Shown one piece after another: positions 1 through 7,940 of a stretch of 64,000 nucleotides of DNA. This DNA comes from an uncultured Eubacteriales bacterium (lineage in GTDB: Bacteria > Bacillota > Clostridia > Oscillospirales > Oscillospiraceae): NCBI GenBank assembly GCA_900317425.1, contig ONGR01000006.1, forward strand, positions 19,305-83,304, written 5' to 3'. Within the stretch, counting starts at the first letter, position 1. The number at the start of each line of letters is the position of its first letter. The notes beneath the pieces were generated by a model, which was given only the letters and a program-made list of their open reading frames with translations, had not been told where the DNA came from and did no database searches. Both the position numbers and the translations under genes were made by a program.

Positions 1-496
1 TCAGAGCGGTATAGCGGAAGTACTGGCGGGTGCAGGCGCTGCCCGCCTCGTCCATGCTCTTGAGGATGCTCATCTTGTAGGTAAACGCATCGCCCAGGAT
101 CAGCTCGCCGCTGATGCGGGGGGTGAAGTTGGGGCCGTCGGGCTCGAAGGTTCGGATCTCCAGGGCGGCCTCCATGTCGCCGCCCCGGGCCAGATACTCG
201 CAGATGGTGTCGGTCTGGTTTCCGTTGGTCACCACGATGCTGCTGCCCTGGCGGCGCACCGGGGAGTAGATGATGAGGGAGGGATCCGCCAGCTTGGCGG
301 GATCGAAGGCCTCGGTGCGGATGCCGTCGACGGTCTTGGTAAAGACGCGGTTGCGGCTGTTGACGCTGCGGCCCATGATGAAATAGGCGAAGACGGCCTT
401 GGTGCCGTCGGCGCTCCGTCCGATGACGATGCCCCGGCCCACGTAGGGGTTGCCGGCGATCCGCGCGCCCATGGATTTCACTTCGTAGATACTCAT
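1..496 (-). CDS. purO: IMP cyclohydrolase (PurO-type), 3' end cut by window edge
   Basis: The N-terminal 165 codons are present; the frame runs off the window at base 1 with no stop. The protein begins MSIYEVKSMGARIAGNPYVG and continues with GRSADGTKAVFAYFIMGRS, a start typical of the PurO-like IMP cyclohydrolase family found in clostridia. The family closes FAICAR to IMP, the last step of purine synthesis. The ATG at 496 overlaps the purN stop codon by four bases (ATGA), so translation is probably coupled, and the gene is the most distal visible member of the purine operon. The family call is by recognition of the N-terminal sequence, so confidence is good but not absolute. Confidence 0.82.
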   Translation of the reverse strand, partial: MSIYEVKSMGARIAGNPYVGRGIVIGRSADGTKAVFAYFIMGRSVNSRNRVFTKTVDGIRTEAFDPAKLADPSLIIYSPVRRQGSSIVVTNGNQTDTICEYLARGGDMEAALEIRTFEPDGPNFTPRISGELILGDAFTYKMSILKSMDEAGSACTRQYFRYTAL

Positions 497-1110
497 TTCC
501 GTTCTCCTTCTTCGGCAATCTGCCGAGCCACCAGCTCGGCGGCCCGGGGCAGCAGGATCCACTCGGCCTGCTCCATGACGCGGCGCTGCAGCGTCTCCGG
601 CGTGTCGCCGGGGACCACCTCCACCGCCTTCTGCAAAATGATCCGCCCGCCGTCGGGGATCTCGTTGACAAAATGTACCGTGGCGCCCGTCACCTTCACG
701 CCGTAGGCAAGCGCCGCCTCATGGACGCGGAGTCCGTAGAAGCCCTTGCCGCAGAAGGACGGGATCAGCGCCGGATGGACGTTGATGATGCGGTCCGGCC
801 ACCGGCGGGTAAAGTCGGCGCTGAGGATGCTCATGAAACCGGCCAGCACGATCATGTCCACGCCGTGGCGCCGGAGCTCGGCGTCGATGGCTGCCTCGAA
901 GGCCGCCTGGCTGCCCAGCGCCTTCCGGGAGCAGACGGCGGTATCGATGCCCGCCTTCTTCGCCCGCTCCAGGGCGTAGGCTTTGGCGCTGCTGGAGAGC
1001 ACCAGCACGATTTGGCCGGAGGGGAGCTCCCCTCTGCTCTGGGCGTCGATCAGCGCCTGGAGGTTGGTGCCGCCGCCGGAGACGAACACGGCGATCCGGG
1101 TCTTTACCAT
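493..1110 (-). CDS. purN: Phosphoribosylglycinamide formyltransferase PurN
   Basis: The 205-residue protein transfers the formyl group from 10-formyl-THF to GAR to give FGAR in the cytoplasm. It opens with RIAVFVSGGGTNLQALIDA, the family's phosphate-binding loop, and carries the INVHPALIPSF segment with the catalytic Asn-His pair and the downstream GATVHFVNEIPDGG segment containing the conserved catalytic-region residues. Length matches the family. It overlaps purM by seven bases upstream and the IMP cyclohydrolase by four bases downstream, placing it inside a compact operon under the riboswitch at 4886-4962. Confidence 0.97.
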   Translation of the reverse strand: MVKTRIAVFVSGGGTNLQALIDAQSRGELPSGQIVLVLSSSAKAYALERAKKAGIDTAVCSRKALGSQAAFEAAIDAELRRHGVDMIVLAGFMSILSADFTRRWPDRIINVHPALIPSFCGKGFYGLRVHEAALAYGVKVTGATVHFVNEIPDGGRIILQKAVEVVPGDTPETLQRRVMEQAEWILLPRAAELVARQIAEEGERK

Positions 1111-2144
1111 AGGATCACGCCCTCGTCGCCCTTGACGATCTCGCCCAGCTTGTAGGCCTCCACACCGTTTCGGCGCAGGATGGCCGCGGCCCGGCAGGCG
1201 TCCTTTTTGGACACCACCACCGTCATGCCCACACCCATGTTATAGGTGTTGAACATATCCCGCTCGGGGATATTGCCCCGCCTGGCGATGAGGTCGAAGA
1301 TGGGCAGCACCCGGACGTCGGACCGCCGGATCTTGGCGGCGTAGCCCTTGGGGATGCTGCGGGGAATGTTCTCGTAGAAGCCGCCGCCGGTGATGTGGGA
1401 GACCGCCTTGACGGTGACCTCCTCCATCAGCGCCTGCATGGGCTTGACGTAGATCCTGGTGGGGGTGAGCAGAGTCTCACCGATGGAGGCGCCGCCCAGC
1501 TCCTCACAGGGGGCGGTGAGATCGGCGCTCTCCACGTCGAAGACCTTGCGCACCAGGGAGAAGCCGTTGGAGTGGACGCCGCTGGAGGGCAGGGCCAGGA
1601 TCACGTCGCCCTCGGTGACGGCGGAGTTGTCCAGCAGCTTCTTCTTGTCCACGATGCCCACGGCGAAGCCCGCCAGGTCGTACTCCTCCTCCGGCATCAT
1701 GCCGGGGTGCTCGGCGGTCTCGCCGCCGATGAGAGCGGCGCCGGACTGGACGCAGCCCTCGGCCACGCCGCCCACGATCTCGGCGATGCGCTCGGGCACG
1801 TTCTTGCCGCAGGCGATGTAGTCCAGAAAGAACAGGGGCCTTGCGCCGCAGCAGATGATATCGTTGACGCACATGGCCACGCAGTCGATGCCGATGGTGT
1901 CGTGCTTGTTCAGCAGGAAGGCGATCTTCAGCTTGGTGCCCACGCCGTCGGTGCCGGAGACCAGCACCGGCTCCTCCATGCCCTTGACGTCCGGGGCAAA
2001 CAGGCCGCCGAAGCCGCCCACGCCGCCGATAACGCCGGGGATGGTGGTGCGCTCCACGTGGCGCTTCATCAGCTTTACCGCCTCATAGCCGGCGGTAATG
2101 TCCACGCCTGCGGCGGCATAGGATGCGGAGAATGATTTTTCCAT
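1104..2144 (-). CDS. purM: Phosphoribosylformylglycinamidine cyclo-ligase PurM (AIR synthetase)
   Basis: The 346-residue enzyme makes AIR from FGAM using ATP. Family signatures are visible: VSGTDGVGTKLKIAF near residues 63-77, DCVAMCVNDIICCGARPLFFLDY, and GGETAEHPGM, with the ALPSSGVHSNGFSLVRKV segment further on and THITGGG-like SHITGGGFYENIPR. Length equals that of other bacterial PurM proteins. Only three bases separate it from the upstream purF stop, and it overlaps purN by seven bases, so it is translated as part of the same operon. Confidence 0.97.
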   Translation of the reverse strand: MEKSFSASYAAAGVDITAGYEAVKLMKRHVERTTIPGVIGGVGGFGGLFAPDVKGMEEPVLVSGTDGVGTKLKIAFLLNKHDTIGIDCVAMCVNDIICCGARPLFFLDYIACGKNVPERIAEIVGGVAEGCVQSGAALIGGETAEHPGMMPEEEYDLAGFAVGIVDKKKLLDNSAVTEGDVILALPSSGVHSNGFSLVRKVFDVESADLTAPCEELGGASIGETLLTPTRIYVKPMQALMEEVTVKAVSHITGGGFYENIPRSIPKGYAAKIRRSDVRVLPIFDLIARRGNIPERDMFNTYNMGVGMTVVVSKKDACRAAAILRRNGVEAYKLGEIVKGDEGVILW

Positions 2145-2147
2145 GGT

Positions 2148-3575
2148 TTATTCCTTTCCTGTCCAGCAGTAGGTGCAGACTTTTTCCCTGTCGATGCCGA
2201 TGGCCTCCAGCATGCCGTCCAGAGACTGATAGCCCAGGGAATCGAAGCCCAGCTTCTCACAGATGGCCCGGAGCAGGCACTTGCCCCGCTCCGTGTCGCC
2301 GTCGGCATATTCATCCAGATGCTTCTGGCCCTCGTCGCCCTCGATCTCCTGGATCATCCGCCGGGCCAGCAGCTCCATGTCGGATTTGCCCCGGGAGAAG
2401 TCCAGATATTTGCAGGCGTACATGATGGGCGGGCAGGCGGAGCGCATATGCACCTCCGCCGCGCCGGATTCATAGAGGAATTCCACCGTGCCCTGGAGCT
2501 GGGTGCCCCGGACGATGGAGTCGTCCACGAAGAGGAGCTTCTTCCCCTCGATCAGCTCCGGGACGGGGATCTGCTTCATCTTGGCCACCTGGTCGCGCAC
2601 CTCCTGGTTGGAGGGCATGAAGGACCGGGGCCAGGTGGGGGTGTACTTGACGAAGGGCCGGCCGAAGGCCTTGTCGCTGCGGTTAGCGTAGCCGATGGCG
2701 TGGGGCACGCCGGAATCCGGCACGCCGGCCACGAAGTCCACGTCCGGCAGGGTGCCCCGCTTCATCTCCTCCCGGGCCATGATCTCGCCGTTGCGGCAGC
2801 GCATGACCTCCACGTTGACCCCCTCGTAGTTGGAGTTGGGGTAGCCGTAGTAGGCCCAGAGGAAGGCGCAGATCTTCATCTTGTCGGTGGCGGCGGACAG
2901 CGTCCGGTAGCCGTCGGCGCTGATGTGGACGATCTCCCTGGGGCCCAGCTCGTACACGTCGTGGTAGCCCAGCTTCCGGTAGGCGAAGGACTCGAAGGAC
3001 ACGCAGTGTCCGTTGTCGTCCCTGCCGATGAGCACCGGCAATCGGCCGAAGGGGTCCCGGGCGGCGATGATGTCGCCGCTGGGCAGCAGCAGCAGGATGG
3101 TCATGGACCCGTCGATGACGTCCTGGGCGTGGCGGATGCCGTCGATCAGGTCCTTCCCCTCGTTGATGAGGGCGGCCACCAGCTCGGTGGAGTTGACCTT
3201 GCCGGAGCTCATGGCCATGAACTGATGGCCGTGCTGGGCGAAATAGTTCTCCACCAGGGTCTCGGCGTTGTTGATGAGGCCGATGGCCACGATGCCGTAG
3301 ACGCCCAGATGGGAGCGGACCAGCAGGGGCTGGGGATCGGCGTCGCTGATGCAGCCGATGCCGCTGGTGCTGCCCTTGAACTTGGTGAGGTCGTTTTCAA
3401 ACTTGGTGCGGAAGGGCGCGTTGGAGATGGAATGGATCTGCCGCTGATAGCCGCCCTGGTCGCTCCAGACCACCATGCCGGCGTTCCGGGTACCCAGATG
3501 GCTGTGGTAGTCCGTTCCGAAGAACACGTCCAGCACCACATCGCGGTGGGAAACCGCGCCGAAATAACCGCCCAT
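2148..3575 (-). CDS. purF: Amidophosphoribosyltransferase-like protein (PurF family) lacking the N-terminal nucleophile Cys
   Basis: This 475-residue protein occupies the purF position and should form phosphoribosylamine from PRPP. The C-terminal phosphoribosyltransferase half keeps the PRPP loop LLFVDDSIVRGTQ and the region KYTPTWPRSFMP. The N-terminal glutaminase half is odd: the protein starts MGGYFGAVS, so the position that should be the processed catalytic Cys is Gly, and no Cys lies in frame just upstream. The start is fixed by a TGATG junction with purC (one-base overlap). I know similar MGGFFGAVS-type sequences in clostridia annotated as amidophosphoribosyltransferase. It may use free ammonia or a separate glutaminase; that is inference. 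Confidence 0.85.
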   Translation of the reverse strand: MGGYFGAVSHRDVVLDVFFGTDYHSHLGTRNAGMVVWSDQGGYQRQIHSISNAPFRTKFENDLTKFKGSTSGIGCISDADPQPLLVRSHLGVYGIVAIGLINNAETLVENYFAQHGHQFMAMSSGKVNSTELVAALINEGKDLIDGIRHAQDVIDGSMTILLLLPSGDIIAARDPFGRLPVLIGRDDNGHCVSFESFAYRKLGYHDVYELGPREIVHISADGYRTLSAATDKMKICAFLWAYYGYPNSNYEGVNVEVMRCRNGEIMAREEMKRGTLPDVDFVAGVPDSGVPHAIGYANRSDKAFGRPFVKYTPTWPRSFMPSNQEVRDQVAKMKQIPVPELIEGKKLLFVDDSIVRGTQLQGTVEFLYESGAAEVHMRSACPPIMYACKYLDFSRGKSDMELLARRMIQEIEGDEGQKHLDEYADGDTERGKCLLRAICEKLGFDSLGYQSLDGMLEAIGIDREKVCTYCWTGKE

Positions 3576-4261
3576 CAGGCGAAGAACAGCTTGGACAGCG
3601 TCATGGGATCGATGTACTTGCCGTCCTTGTAAACCCGCATGTTGCCGGAGGCGATCTCGTCGATGAGCATCACCTTGCCGTCGGCGTCGTAGCCGTACTC
3701 GAACTTGATGTCGTAGAGGACCATGCCCTTGGCCTTCAGGTCGTCGGCCACGATCTGGGTGATCTTCTGGGTCATGTCCTTGATGTCGTCATACTGCTCC
3801 TCGGTCATCACGCCCAGGACCACCAGACCGTCCTTGGTGACCAGGGGATCGCCCAGGGCGTCGTTTTTGAAGGTGGTCTCCACGTAGGCGGGCAGATCCG
3901 CGCCCTCTTCCACGTACTCGCCGTAGCGGCGCAGGAAGCTGCCCACGGCCTTGTGGCGGCAGATGACCTCCAGACCGTGGCCGAACACCTTGGCGGGCAG
4001 CACCTCCATGGTGGTGTCGTTCAGATCGGCGCTGACGTAGTGGGTGCGGATGCCGGCGGCGTTGATCTTCTCGAAGAAATAGATGGACATGCGCAGATTT
4101 ACGTCGCCCACGCCGTCGATGGTCAGGCCCACGGAGTTCTCGCCGGGATCAAACACACCGTCCTTGCCGGTGCAGTCGTCCTTGAACTTGAGCAGGTAGT
4201 TGCCGTTGTCCAGCGCGTAGACGTTCTTGGTCTTTCCGGTGTAAACAAGCTTCTTTTCCAT
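3575..4261 (-). CDS. purC: SAICAR synthetase PurC
   Basis: The 228-residue enzyme joins CAIR and aspartate with ATP to form SAICAR. The N-terminus [22 protein letters not shown] is the clostridial form of the ATP-binding start (usually EGKAK). The family signature region [24 protein letters not shown] near residues 185-208 contains the conserved Asp and Glu. An AAAGGAG-like site precedes the ATG. Its TGA overlaps the ATG of purF by one base. It follows purE by 38 bases, in the usual E-C-F order. Confidence 0.96.
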   Translation of the reverse strand: MEKKLVYTGKTKNVYALDNGNYLLKFKDDCTGKDGVFDPGENSVGLTIDGVGDVNLRMSIYFFEKINAAGIRTHYVSADLNDTTMEVLPAKVFGHGLEVICRHKAVGSFLRRYGEYVEEGADLPAYVETTFKNDALGDPLVTKDGLVVLGVMTEEQYDDIKDMTQKITQIVADDLKAKGMVLYDIKFEYGYDADGKVMLIDEIASGNMRVYKDGKYIDPMTLSKLFFA

Positions 4262-4299
4262 GGTGGTGTCTCCTTTGTGAAATAAAAATGTTTATGAGT

Positions 4300-4791
4300 T
4301 TACCTGTTGTACTGGGCCTCGACGGCGGCGTTCTTCTCGAGGACCTTCTCCAGCCCCTCCCGCCGGGCCTCCTCCAGCTTCCGAGCCAGGGTCTCGTCGG
4401 ACAGAGCCAGGATCTGGATGGAAAGCAAAGCGGCATTGGCGGCCCCGTCGATGGCCACCGTGGCGACGGGGATGCCGCTGGGCATCTGCACGGTGGACAG
4501 CAGGGCGTCAATGCCGTCAAGAGAGGATCTGATGGGAATACCGATCACGGGCAGGGTGGTGTTGGCCGCAATGGCGCCGGCCAGATGGGCGGCCTTGCCT
4601 GCGGCCGCGATGATCACGCCGATCCCGTTCTCCCGGGCGCGGCGGGCAAACTCCGCCGTCTCGGCGGGGCAGCGGTGGGCGGAATACACGTGGACCTCCA
4701 CGCCCACGCCGTACTGCTCCAGCGTGTCGATGGCCTTCTTCACCACGGGCAGATCGCTGTCGCTGCCCATGATAACCGCAACTCTCTTCAT
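4300..4791 (-). CDS. purE: N5-carboxyaminoimidazole ribonucleotide mutase PurE
   Basis: The 163-residue class I PurE interconverts N5-CAIR and CAIR. It carries MGSDSDLPVVKKAIDTL at the start, the YSAHRCPAETAEFARRA motif with the catalytic His, and IIAAAGKAAHLAGAIAANT, PVIGIP. I place the start at 4791 (MKRVAVIMGS) because AAGGAG lies about seven bases upstream and homologues begin there. The frame stays open to 4941, but that upstream part is the riboswitch and terminator, not protein. It is the first gene of the operon. Confidence 0.96.
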   Translation of the reverse strand: MKRVAVIMGSDSDLPVVKKAIDTLEQYGVGVEVHVYSAHRCPAETAEFARRARENGIGVIIAAAGKAAHLAGAIAANTTLPVIGIPIRSSLDGIDALLSTVQMPSGIPVATVAIDGAANAALLSIQILALSDETLARKLEEARREGLEKVLEKNAAVEAQYNR

Positions 4792-4840
4792 ACGCACACT
4801 CCTTTTCGTCTCATCTGCAAAGGGGTTTGATCGCGGCGCA

Positions 4841-4890
4841 AAAAAAACAAAAAAGGACAGTCGCATTCCACTGAAAAGAATGAGGCTGCC
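4841..4890 (-). terminator. Rho-independent terminator of the ZTP riboswitch expression platform
   Basis: On the minus strand a stem with arms GGCAG..CATTC and GAATG..CTGTC is followed by a long U-rich run (complement of 4841-4856). The GGCAG of the first arm (complement of 4886-4890) is also the conserved end of the riboswitch motif, so forming the ligand-bound aptamer and forming the terminator should be mutually exclusive. This fits ligand-dependent antitermination. Confidence 0.85.
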
Positions 4891-4962
4891 CAGACGGTCG
4901 ACAAAAACGATATAACATCCGGTTCCCCTGTGGTGATCCACATTTCCGTCAGTTGCCGGTGC
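4886..4962 (-). promoter_or_regulatory. ZTP (pfl) riboswitch upstream of purE
   Basis: Read on the minus strand, the leader has the hallmarks of the pfl/ZTP class: an ACTGACGG segment (complement of 4946-4954), a GTGG..ACCAC hairpin, the run ACCACAGGGGAACCGG (complement of 4919-4934), and the highly conserved closing motif CCGTCTGGGCAG (complement of 4886-4897). The class senses ZTP/ZMP, which accumulates when 10-formyl-THF is short, and usually switches on folate and purine genes. Its position between a strong promoter and a terminator, just before purE, agrees. Confidence 0.9.
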
Positions 4963-5003
4963 TCCTTCTTTGTTTTGCTGTCGCTGCTGTTTTCTATAGA
5001 GGA

Positions 5004-5032
5004 ATTATCTCAAAAAACCGCCCCTCTGTCAA
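5004..5032 (-). promoter_or_regulatory. Sigma-A promoter of the purine operon
   Basis: On the minus strand a consensus -35 TTGACA (5027-5032) and -10 GATAAT (5004-5009) are separated by exactly 17 bases. The site lies about 40 bases ahead of the riboswitch, so the transcript would begin just before the aptamer. Confidence 0.88.
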
Positions 5033-5137
5033 TTCCCGAACGGTGCCGCGATATGTAGAATAATCGCCTCCTCAGTCGCCGCAAATTGTCAGATTTGTTC
5101 ATTCCCCGTTCTTTTTGCCCTTTCGTGAAAAAAGGGC

Positions 5138-5181
5138 TGGACGGATCGCCGCTTTAGGTATATAATATGCCATATTATATA
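5138..5181 (+). promoter_or_regulatory. Promoter with perfect palindromic operator over the -10
   Basis: A perfect inverted repeat, arms TATATAATATG (5159-5169) and CATATTATATA (5171-5181) around one central C, contains the -10 hexamer TATAAT (5161-5166). A weak -35 TGGACG (5138-5143) lies 17 bases upstream. The start of the acyltransferase gene follows about 48 bases later. The overlap suggests repression by a dimeric DNA-binding protein; no candidate regulator gene is adjacent. Confidence 0.7.
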
Positions 5182-5228
5182 ACGCGGTTTATAACACAAG
5201 AAGCTTTGTGAAAGGAGGGCTGCAGGCC

Positions 5229-6515
5229 GTGAAAAACGATTCGCGCCAGCTGCGCTGGATGCGGCTGGACAACGCTGCCCTCATCTTCCCGGCGGCCCTC
5301 CGCCGGCACTGGAGCAACGCCTTCCGCATCTCCTTCACCTTCCGGGACCCGGTGGATCCGGCCGTCCTTCAGCAGGCGCTGGACGCCGCCGCGCCACGCT
5401 TCCCCTCCATCTGCGCCCGGCTGCGGCGCAGCGCCTTCTGGTACTATCTGGAGGAGCTGGAGCATACCCCTGCCGTCCGGGAGGACAGCTATCAGCCGCT
5501 GGTGGGCATGAAGCGCGCCGATATCCGCCGCTGCGCCATCCGGGTGCTGTATTACCGCAGCCGCATGGCGGTGGAATTCTTCCACGCCGTCACCGACGGC
5601 ACCGGTGCTCTGATCTTCGCCAAGAATCTGGCGGCGGAGTACGTCCGCCGGCGCTATGGGGCGGACGTGCCCTGTGAGCAGGGCGTGCTGGATCTGACCG
5701 AGCCGCCCCGGCCCGAGGAGCTGGAGGACAGCTTCCAGAAGAACGCCGGCCCCGTGGCGGCGCCCCGGGACGACGGCAACGTCTACCGCTTCGGCGGCAC
5801 CGTGGAGCCGGACCGGTTCCTCCACGTGACGCTGGGCATGGTGGACAGCGAGCTGCTCCACAGCCGGGCCAAGGCCCATGGCGTCACCGTCACCGCCTAT
5901 CTCACCGCGGTGCTGCTCTCGTCCATTCTGGCCCTCCAGGCCCGGGACGTGCCCCGGCGGAGCAGGCGCAGGCCGGTGAAGGTGCAGATCCCGGTGAATC
6001 TCCGCCAGCTCTACGGCGGCCAGTCCCTGCGGAACTTCGTGGCCGTGGCCAACATCGGCGTGGATCCCCGGCTGGGGGACTACACCTTCGAGGAGCTGGT
6101 GCAGATCGTCCATCACCAGATGCAGCTGGCCATCACCGCCAAGAATATGCAGACCATCTTCACCCCCAACGTCAACGACGCCCGAAACCCCTTCCTCAAG
6201 CCGGTGCCGCTGTTTTTGAAGAACCTCATCATGCGGGCCGTGTTCGATGCCATCGGCGAGCGGGTGGCCAGTCTGACCCTGTCCAATCTGGGCGCTGTCC
6301 GGCTGCCGGAGGCCATGGCCCCCTACGTGGAGCGGGTGGAGTTCGTGCTGGGGCCCCAGTCCACCGCCCCCTATAACGCCAGCGTCACCAGCTGGCAGGG
6401 CAGGACCTTCATCAACATCGTCCGCAACACGGTGGAGCCCCGGCTGGAGCGGGAGTTTTTCACCACCCTGGTGAAGCTGGGCTTCCACGTGAAGATCGAG
6501 AGCAACAACAAGTGA
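5229..6515 (+). CDS. Putative acyltransferase of the condensation/alcohol acetyltransferase superfamily
   Basis: The protein of about 428 residues has the superfamily's catalytic HxxxDG motif in EFFHAVTDGTGAL (around residue 120) and the later structural region with VKVQIPVNLRQLYGG and SNLGAVRLP, as in alcohol acetyltransferase/PapA-like enzymes (AATase-like). I prefer the GTG at 5229 because AAAGGAGGG sits at 5211-5219; an earlier in-frame GTG at 5208 would put this Shine-Dalgarno inside the gene. The acceptor is unknown. It is followed ten bases later by a zinc-ribbon membrane protein, a pairing that suggests a joint function, perhaps acylation of a membrane lipid or glycan (inference). Confidence 0.75.
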   Translation: MKNDSRQLRWMRLDNAALIFPAALRRHWSNAFRISFTFRDPVDPAVLQQALDAAAPRFPSICARLRRSAFWYYLEELEHTPAVREDSYQPLVGMKRADIRRCAIRVLYYRSRMAVEFFHAVTDGTGALIFAKNLAAEYVRRRYGADVPCEQGVLDLTEPPRPEELEDSFQKNAGPVAAPRDDGNVYRFGGTVEPDRFLHVTLGMVDSELLHSRAKAHGVTVTAYLTAVLLSSILALQARDVPRRSRRRPVKVQIPVNLRQLYGGQSLRNFVAVANIGVDPRLGDYTFEELVQIVHHQMQLAITAKNMQTIFTPNVNDARNPFLKPVPLFLKNLIMRAVFDAIGERVASLTLSNLGAVRLPEAMAPYVERVEFVLGPQSTAPYNASVTSWQGRTFINIVRNTVEPRLEREFFTTLVKLGFHVKIESNNK

Positions 6516-6525
6516 GGTAACCGCC

Positions 6526-7227
6526 ATGTATTGTGTCAAATGCGGCGTGGAGCTGCAAAAGGGCGCAGACGCCTGCCCCCTCTGCGGCCTTCCCGTCTAT
6601 CACCCCGATATGGACGAGAGCCCCGAGGCCCGTCCCTACCCCCGCTACACCGGGGAGGAGGCCGTCAGCCGGGGCGGTCTGCTGTTCCTCGTCACTTTCG
6701 CCTTCGTCATCCCGCTGGCGGTGTGTCTGCTGACGGACCTGGTGATGGACGGCTCCATCTCCTGGAGCGGCTACGTGGCCGGGGGACTGCTGACGGCCTA
6801 CGCCGCCTTCTGCCTGCCCCTGTGGTTCCGGCGGCCCAACCCGGTGGTCTTCTTCCCCATCGCCATGGCGGCGGCGCTGGGGCTGGCCCTCTACGTCTGC
6901 CTCCATACCGGCGGGCGCTGGTTTTTGCCCTTCGCCTTCCCGGTGGGCGGCGGGGTGCTGCTGATCGCCGAGGCGGTCATCGTCCTGCTGCGCTATGCCG
7001 TGGGCGGTGAGCGCCACCGCATCCTCTACATTCTCGGCGGCGCCGCCATCGCCGCCGGCGGTCTGTGCCTGCTGATCGAGTTTCTCATCCGGGTGGCCTT
7101 CGGCATCGCCATGAGATGGTGGTCCCTCTACCCCCTCGCCTCCCTGTTTCTCATCGGCGTCATGCTCATCGTCATCGGAGCCTGCAAGCCCCTGCGCCGA
7201 TCCCTCCACAAAAAGTTTTTTATCTGA
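6526..7227 (+). CDS. Zinc-ribbon membrane protein (DUF6320-like)
   Basis: The 233-residue protein starts with a zinc ribbon, CVKCGVELQKGADACPLCG (two CxxC pairs, residues 3-21), then a short linker and about six hydrophobic helices from residue 48 to the end, separated by short loops. There is no catalytic motif. It matches the layout of DUF6320, which I associate with acyltransferase neighbours in clostridia. It starts ten bases after the acyltransferase and both share one transcript ending at the terminator near 7250. Role unknown; a membrane partner or scaffold of the acyltransferase is plausible. Confidence 0.7.
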   Translation: MYCVKCGVELQKGADACPLCGLPVYHPDMDESPEARPYPRYTGEEAVSRGGLLFLVTFAFVIPLAVCLLTDLVMDGSISWSGYVAGGLLTAYAAFCLPLWFRRPNPVVFFPIAMAAALGLALYVCLHTGGRWFLPFAFPVGGGVLLIAEAVIVLLRYAVGGERHRILYILGGAAIAAGGLCLLIEFLIRVAFGIAMRWWSLYPLASLFLIGVMLIVIGACKPLRRSLHKKFFI

Positions 7228-7232
7228 CAAGC

Positions 7233-7270
7233 CGAAGGGCGCCCCTCATGGGACGCCTTTCTTTTTTTCC
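7233..7270 (+). terminator. Terminator of the acyltransferase-DUF6320 unit
   Basis: An imperfect stem AGGGCGCCC / GGGACGCCT with a CTCAT loop is followed by TTTCTTTTTTT, six bases after the upstream stop. Confidence 0.7.
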
Positions 7271-7306
7271 CGCCCTGTGCTACCATGTGAGTGAAAAAAC
7301 AGATTA

Positions 7307-7327
7307 TTTCCGGGATATTCCCGGAAA
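7307..7327 (+). promoter_or_regulatory. Inverted repeat upstream of the sigma factor gene
   Basis: Arms TTTCCGGG (7307-7314) and CCCGGAAA (7320-7327) are perfectly complementary around ATATT. It lies 56 bases ahead of the sigma factor start with no T-run, so it is more likely an operator or leader hairpin than a terminator. No convincing promoter hexamers were found beside it. Confidence 0.45.
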
Positions 7328-7382
7328 AATCCGGTCTTTATTGATGAAGGACCTTCCAAGATTTCACGAGAGGAGGAGGCAG

Positions 7383-7940
7383 ATGGAGGACAATCGGATC
7401 ATCGAGCTGTACTGGCAGCGGGACGATCGCGCCATTCCGGAGACGGCGCAGAAATACGGCGCCTTCTGCTCCGCCATCGCCGGAAACGTGCTTTCCGACC
7501 GGCGGGACGCGGAGGAGTGCGTCAACGACACGTGGCTCCACGCCTGGAACGCCATGCCGCCCCAGCGGCCCCTGCTGCTGCGGCCCTTCCTGGGCCGGAT
7601 CACACGGAATCTGGCCATTAACCTGTGGGAGAAAAACCACGCCCAGAAGCGCGACGCCAACATGGAGCTGCTGCTGGACGAGCTGTCCGACTGCATCCCC
7701 TCGCCCCGGACCGTGGAGCGGGAGATGGAGGCCCGGGAGCTGGGCGGTCTCATCAGCGCCTGGCTGCGGACGCTGCCCTCTGATGACCGGTGCCTCTTCC
7801 TCCGCCGCTACTGGAACGGAAAATCGCTGCAGGAACTGGCAAAAGAGTACCGCCAAACGCCGGAGAAGCTGGCCCGGCAGACGTACCGGCTGCGGCAGGC
7901 CCTCAAAACCTACCTGGAAAGGAATGGTGTGACTCTATGA
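7383..7940 (+). CDS. Sigma-70 family (ECF-like) RNA polymerase sigma factor
   Basis: The 185-residue protein has a region 2 in the first 80 residues (FCSAIAGNVLSDRRDAEECVNDTWLHAWNAMPP, the usual core-binding and -10 recognition helix) and a region 4 at residues 130-180 (LRTLPSDDRCLFLRRYW, then KSLQELAKEYRQTPEKLARQ as the helix-turn-helix). The start at 7383 follows GAGGAGGCAG; the longer open frame to 7065 is not needed. Its stop overlaps the ATG of the following serpin by ATGA, as sigma genes commonly overlap their anti-sigma gene. It probably directs its own operon and unknown envelope-stress genes. Confidence 0.9.
   Translation: MEDNRIIELYWQRDDRAIPETAQKYGAFCSAIAGNVLSDRRDAEECVNDTWLHAWNAMPPQRPLLLRPFLGRITRNLAINLWEKNHAQKRDANMELLLDELSDCIPSPRTVEREMEARELGGLISAWLRTLPSDDRCLFLRRYWNGKSLQELAKEYRQTPEKLARQTYRLRQALKTYLERNGVTL

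Noticed and set aside
4792-4941. A longer N-terminus for PurE
   Set aside because: The extra codons lie in the riboswitch and terminator. Homologues start at MKRVAVIMGS, where a ribosome site is present.
5115-5138. Hairpin GCCCTTT/AAAGGGC before the palindrome as a terminator
   Set aside because: There is no T-run on either strand at its end and no gene ends here, so it may be only part of the promoter region.
7065-7382. A longer N-terminus for the sigma factor
   Set aside because: It would overlap the upstream gene and its terminator; the ATG at 7383 has a strong ribosome site and matches the family's length.
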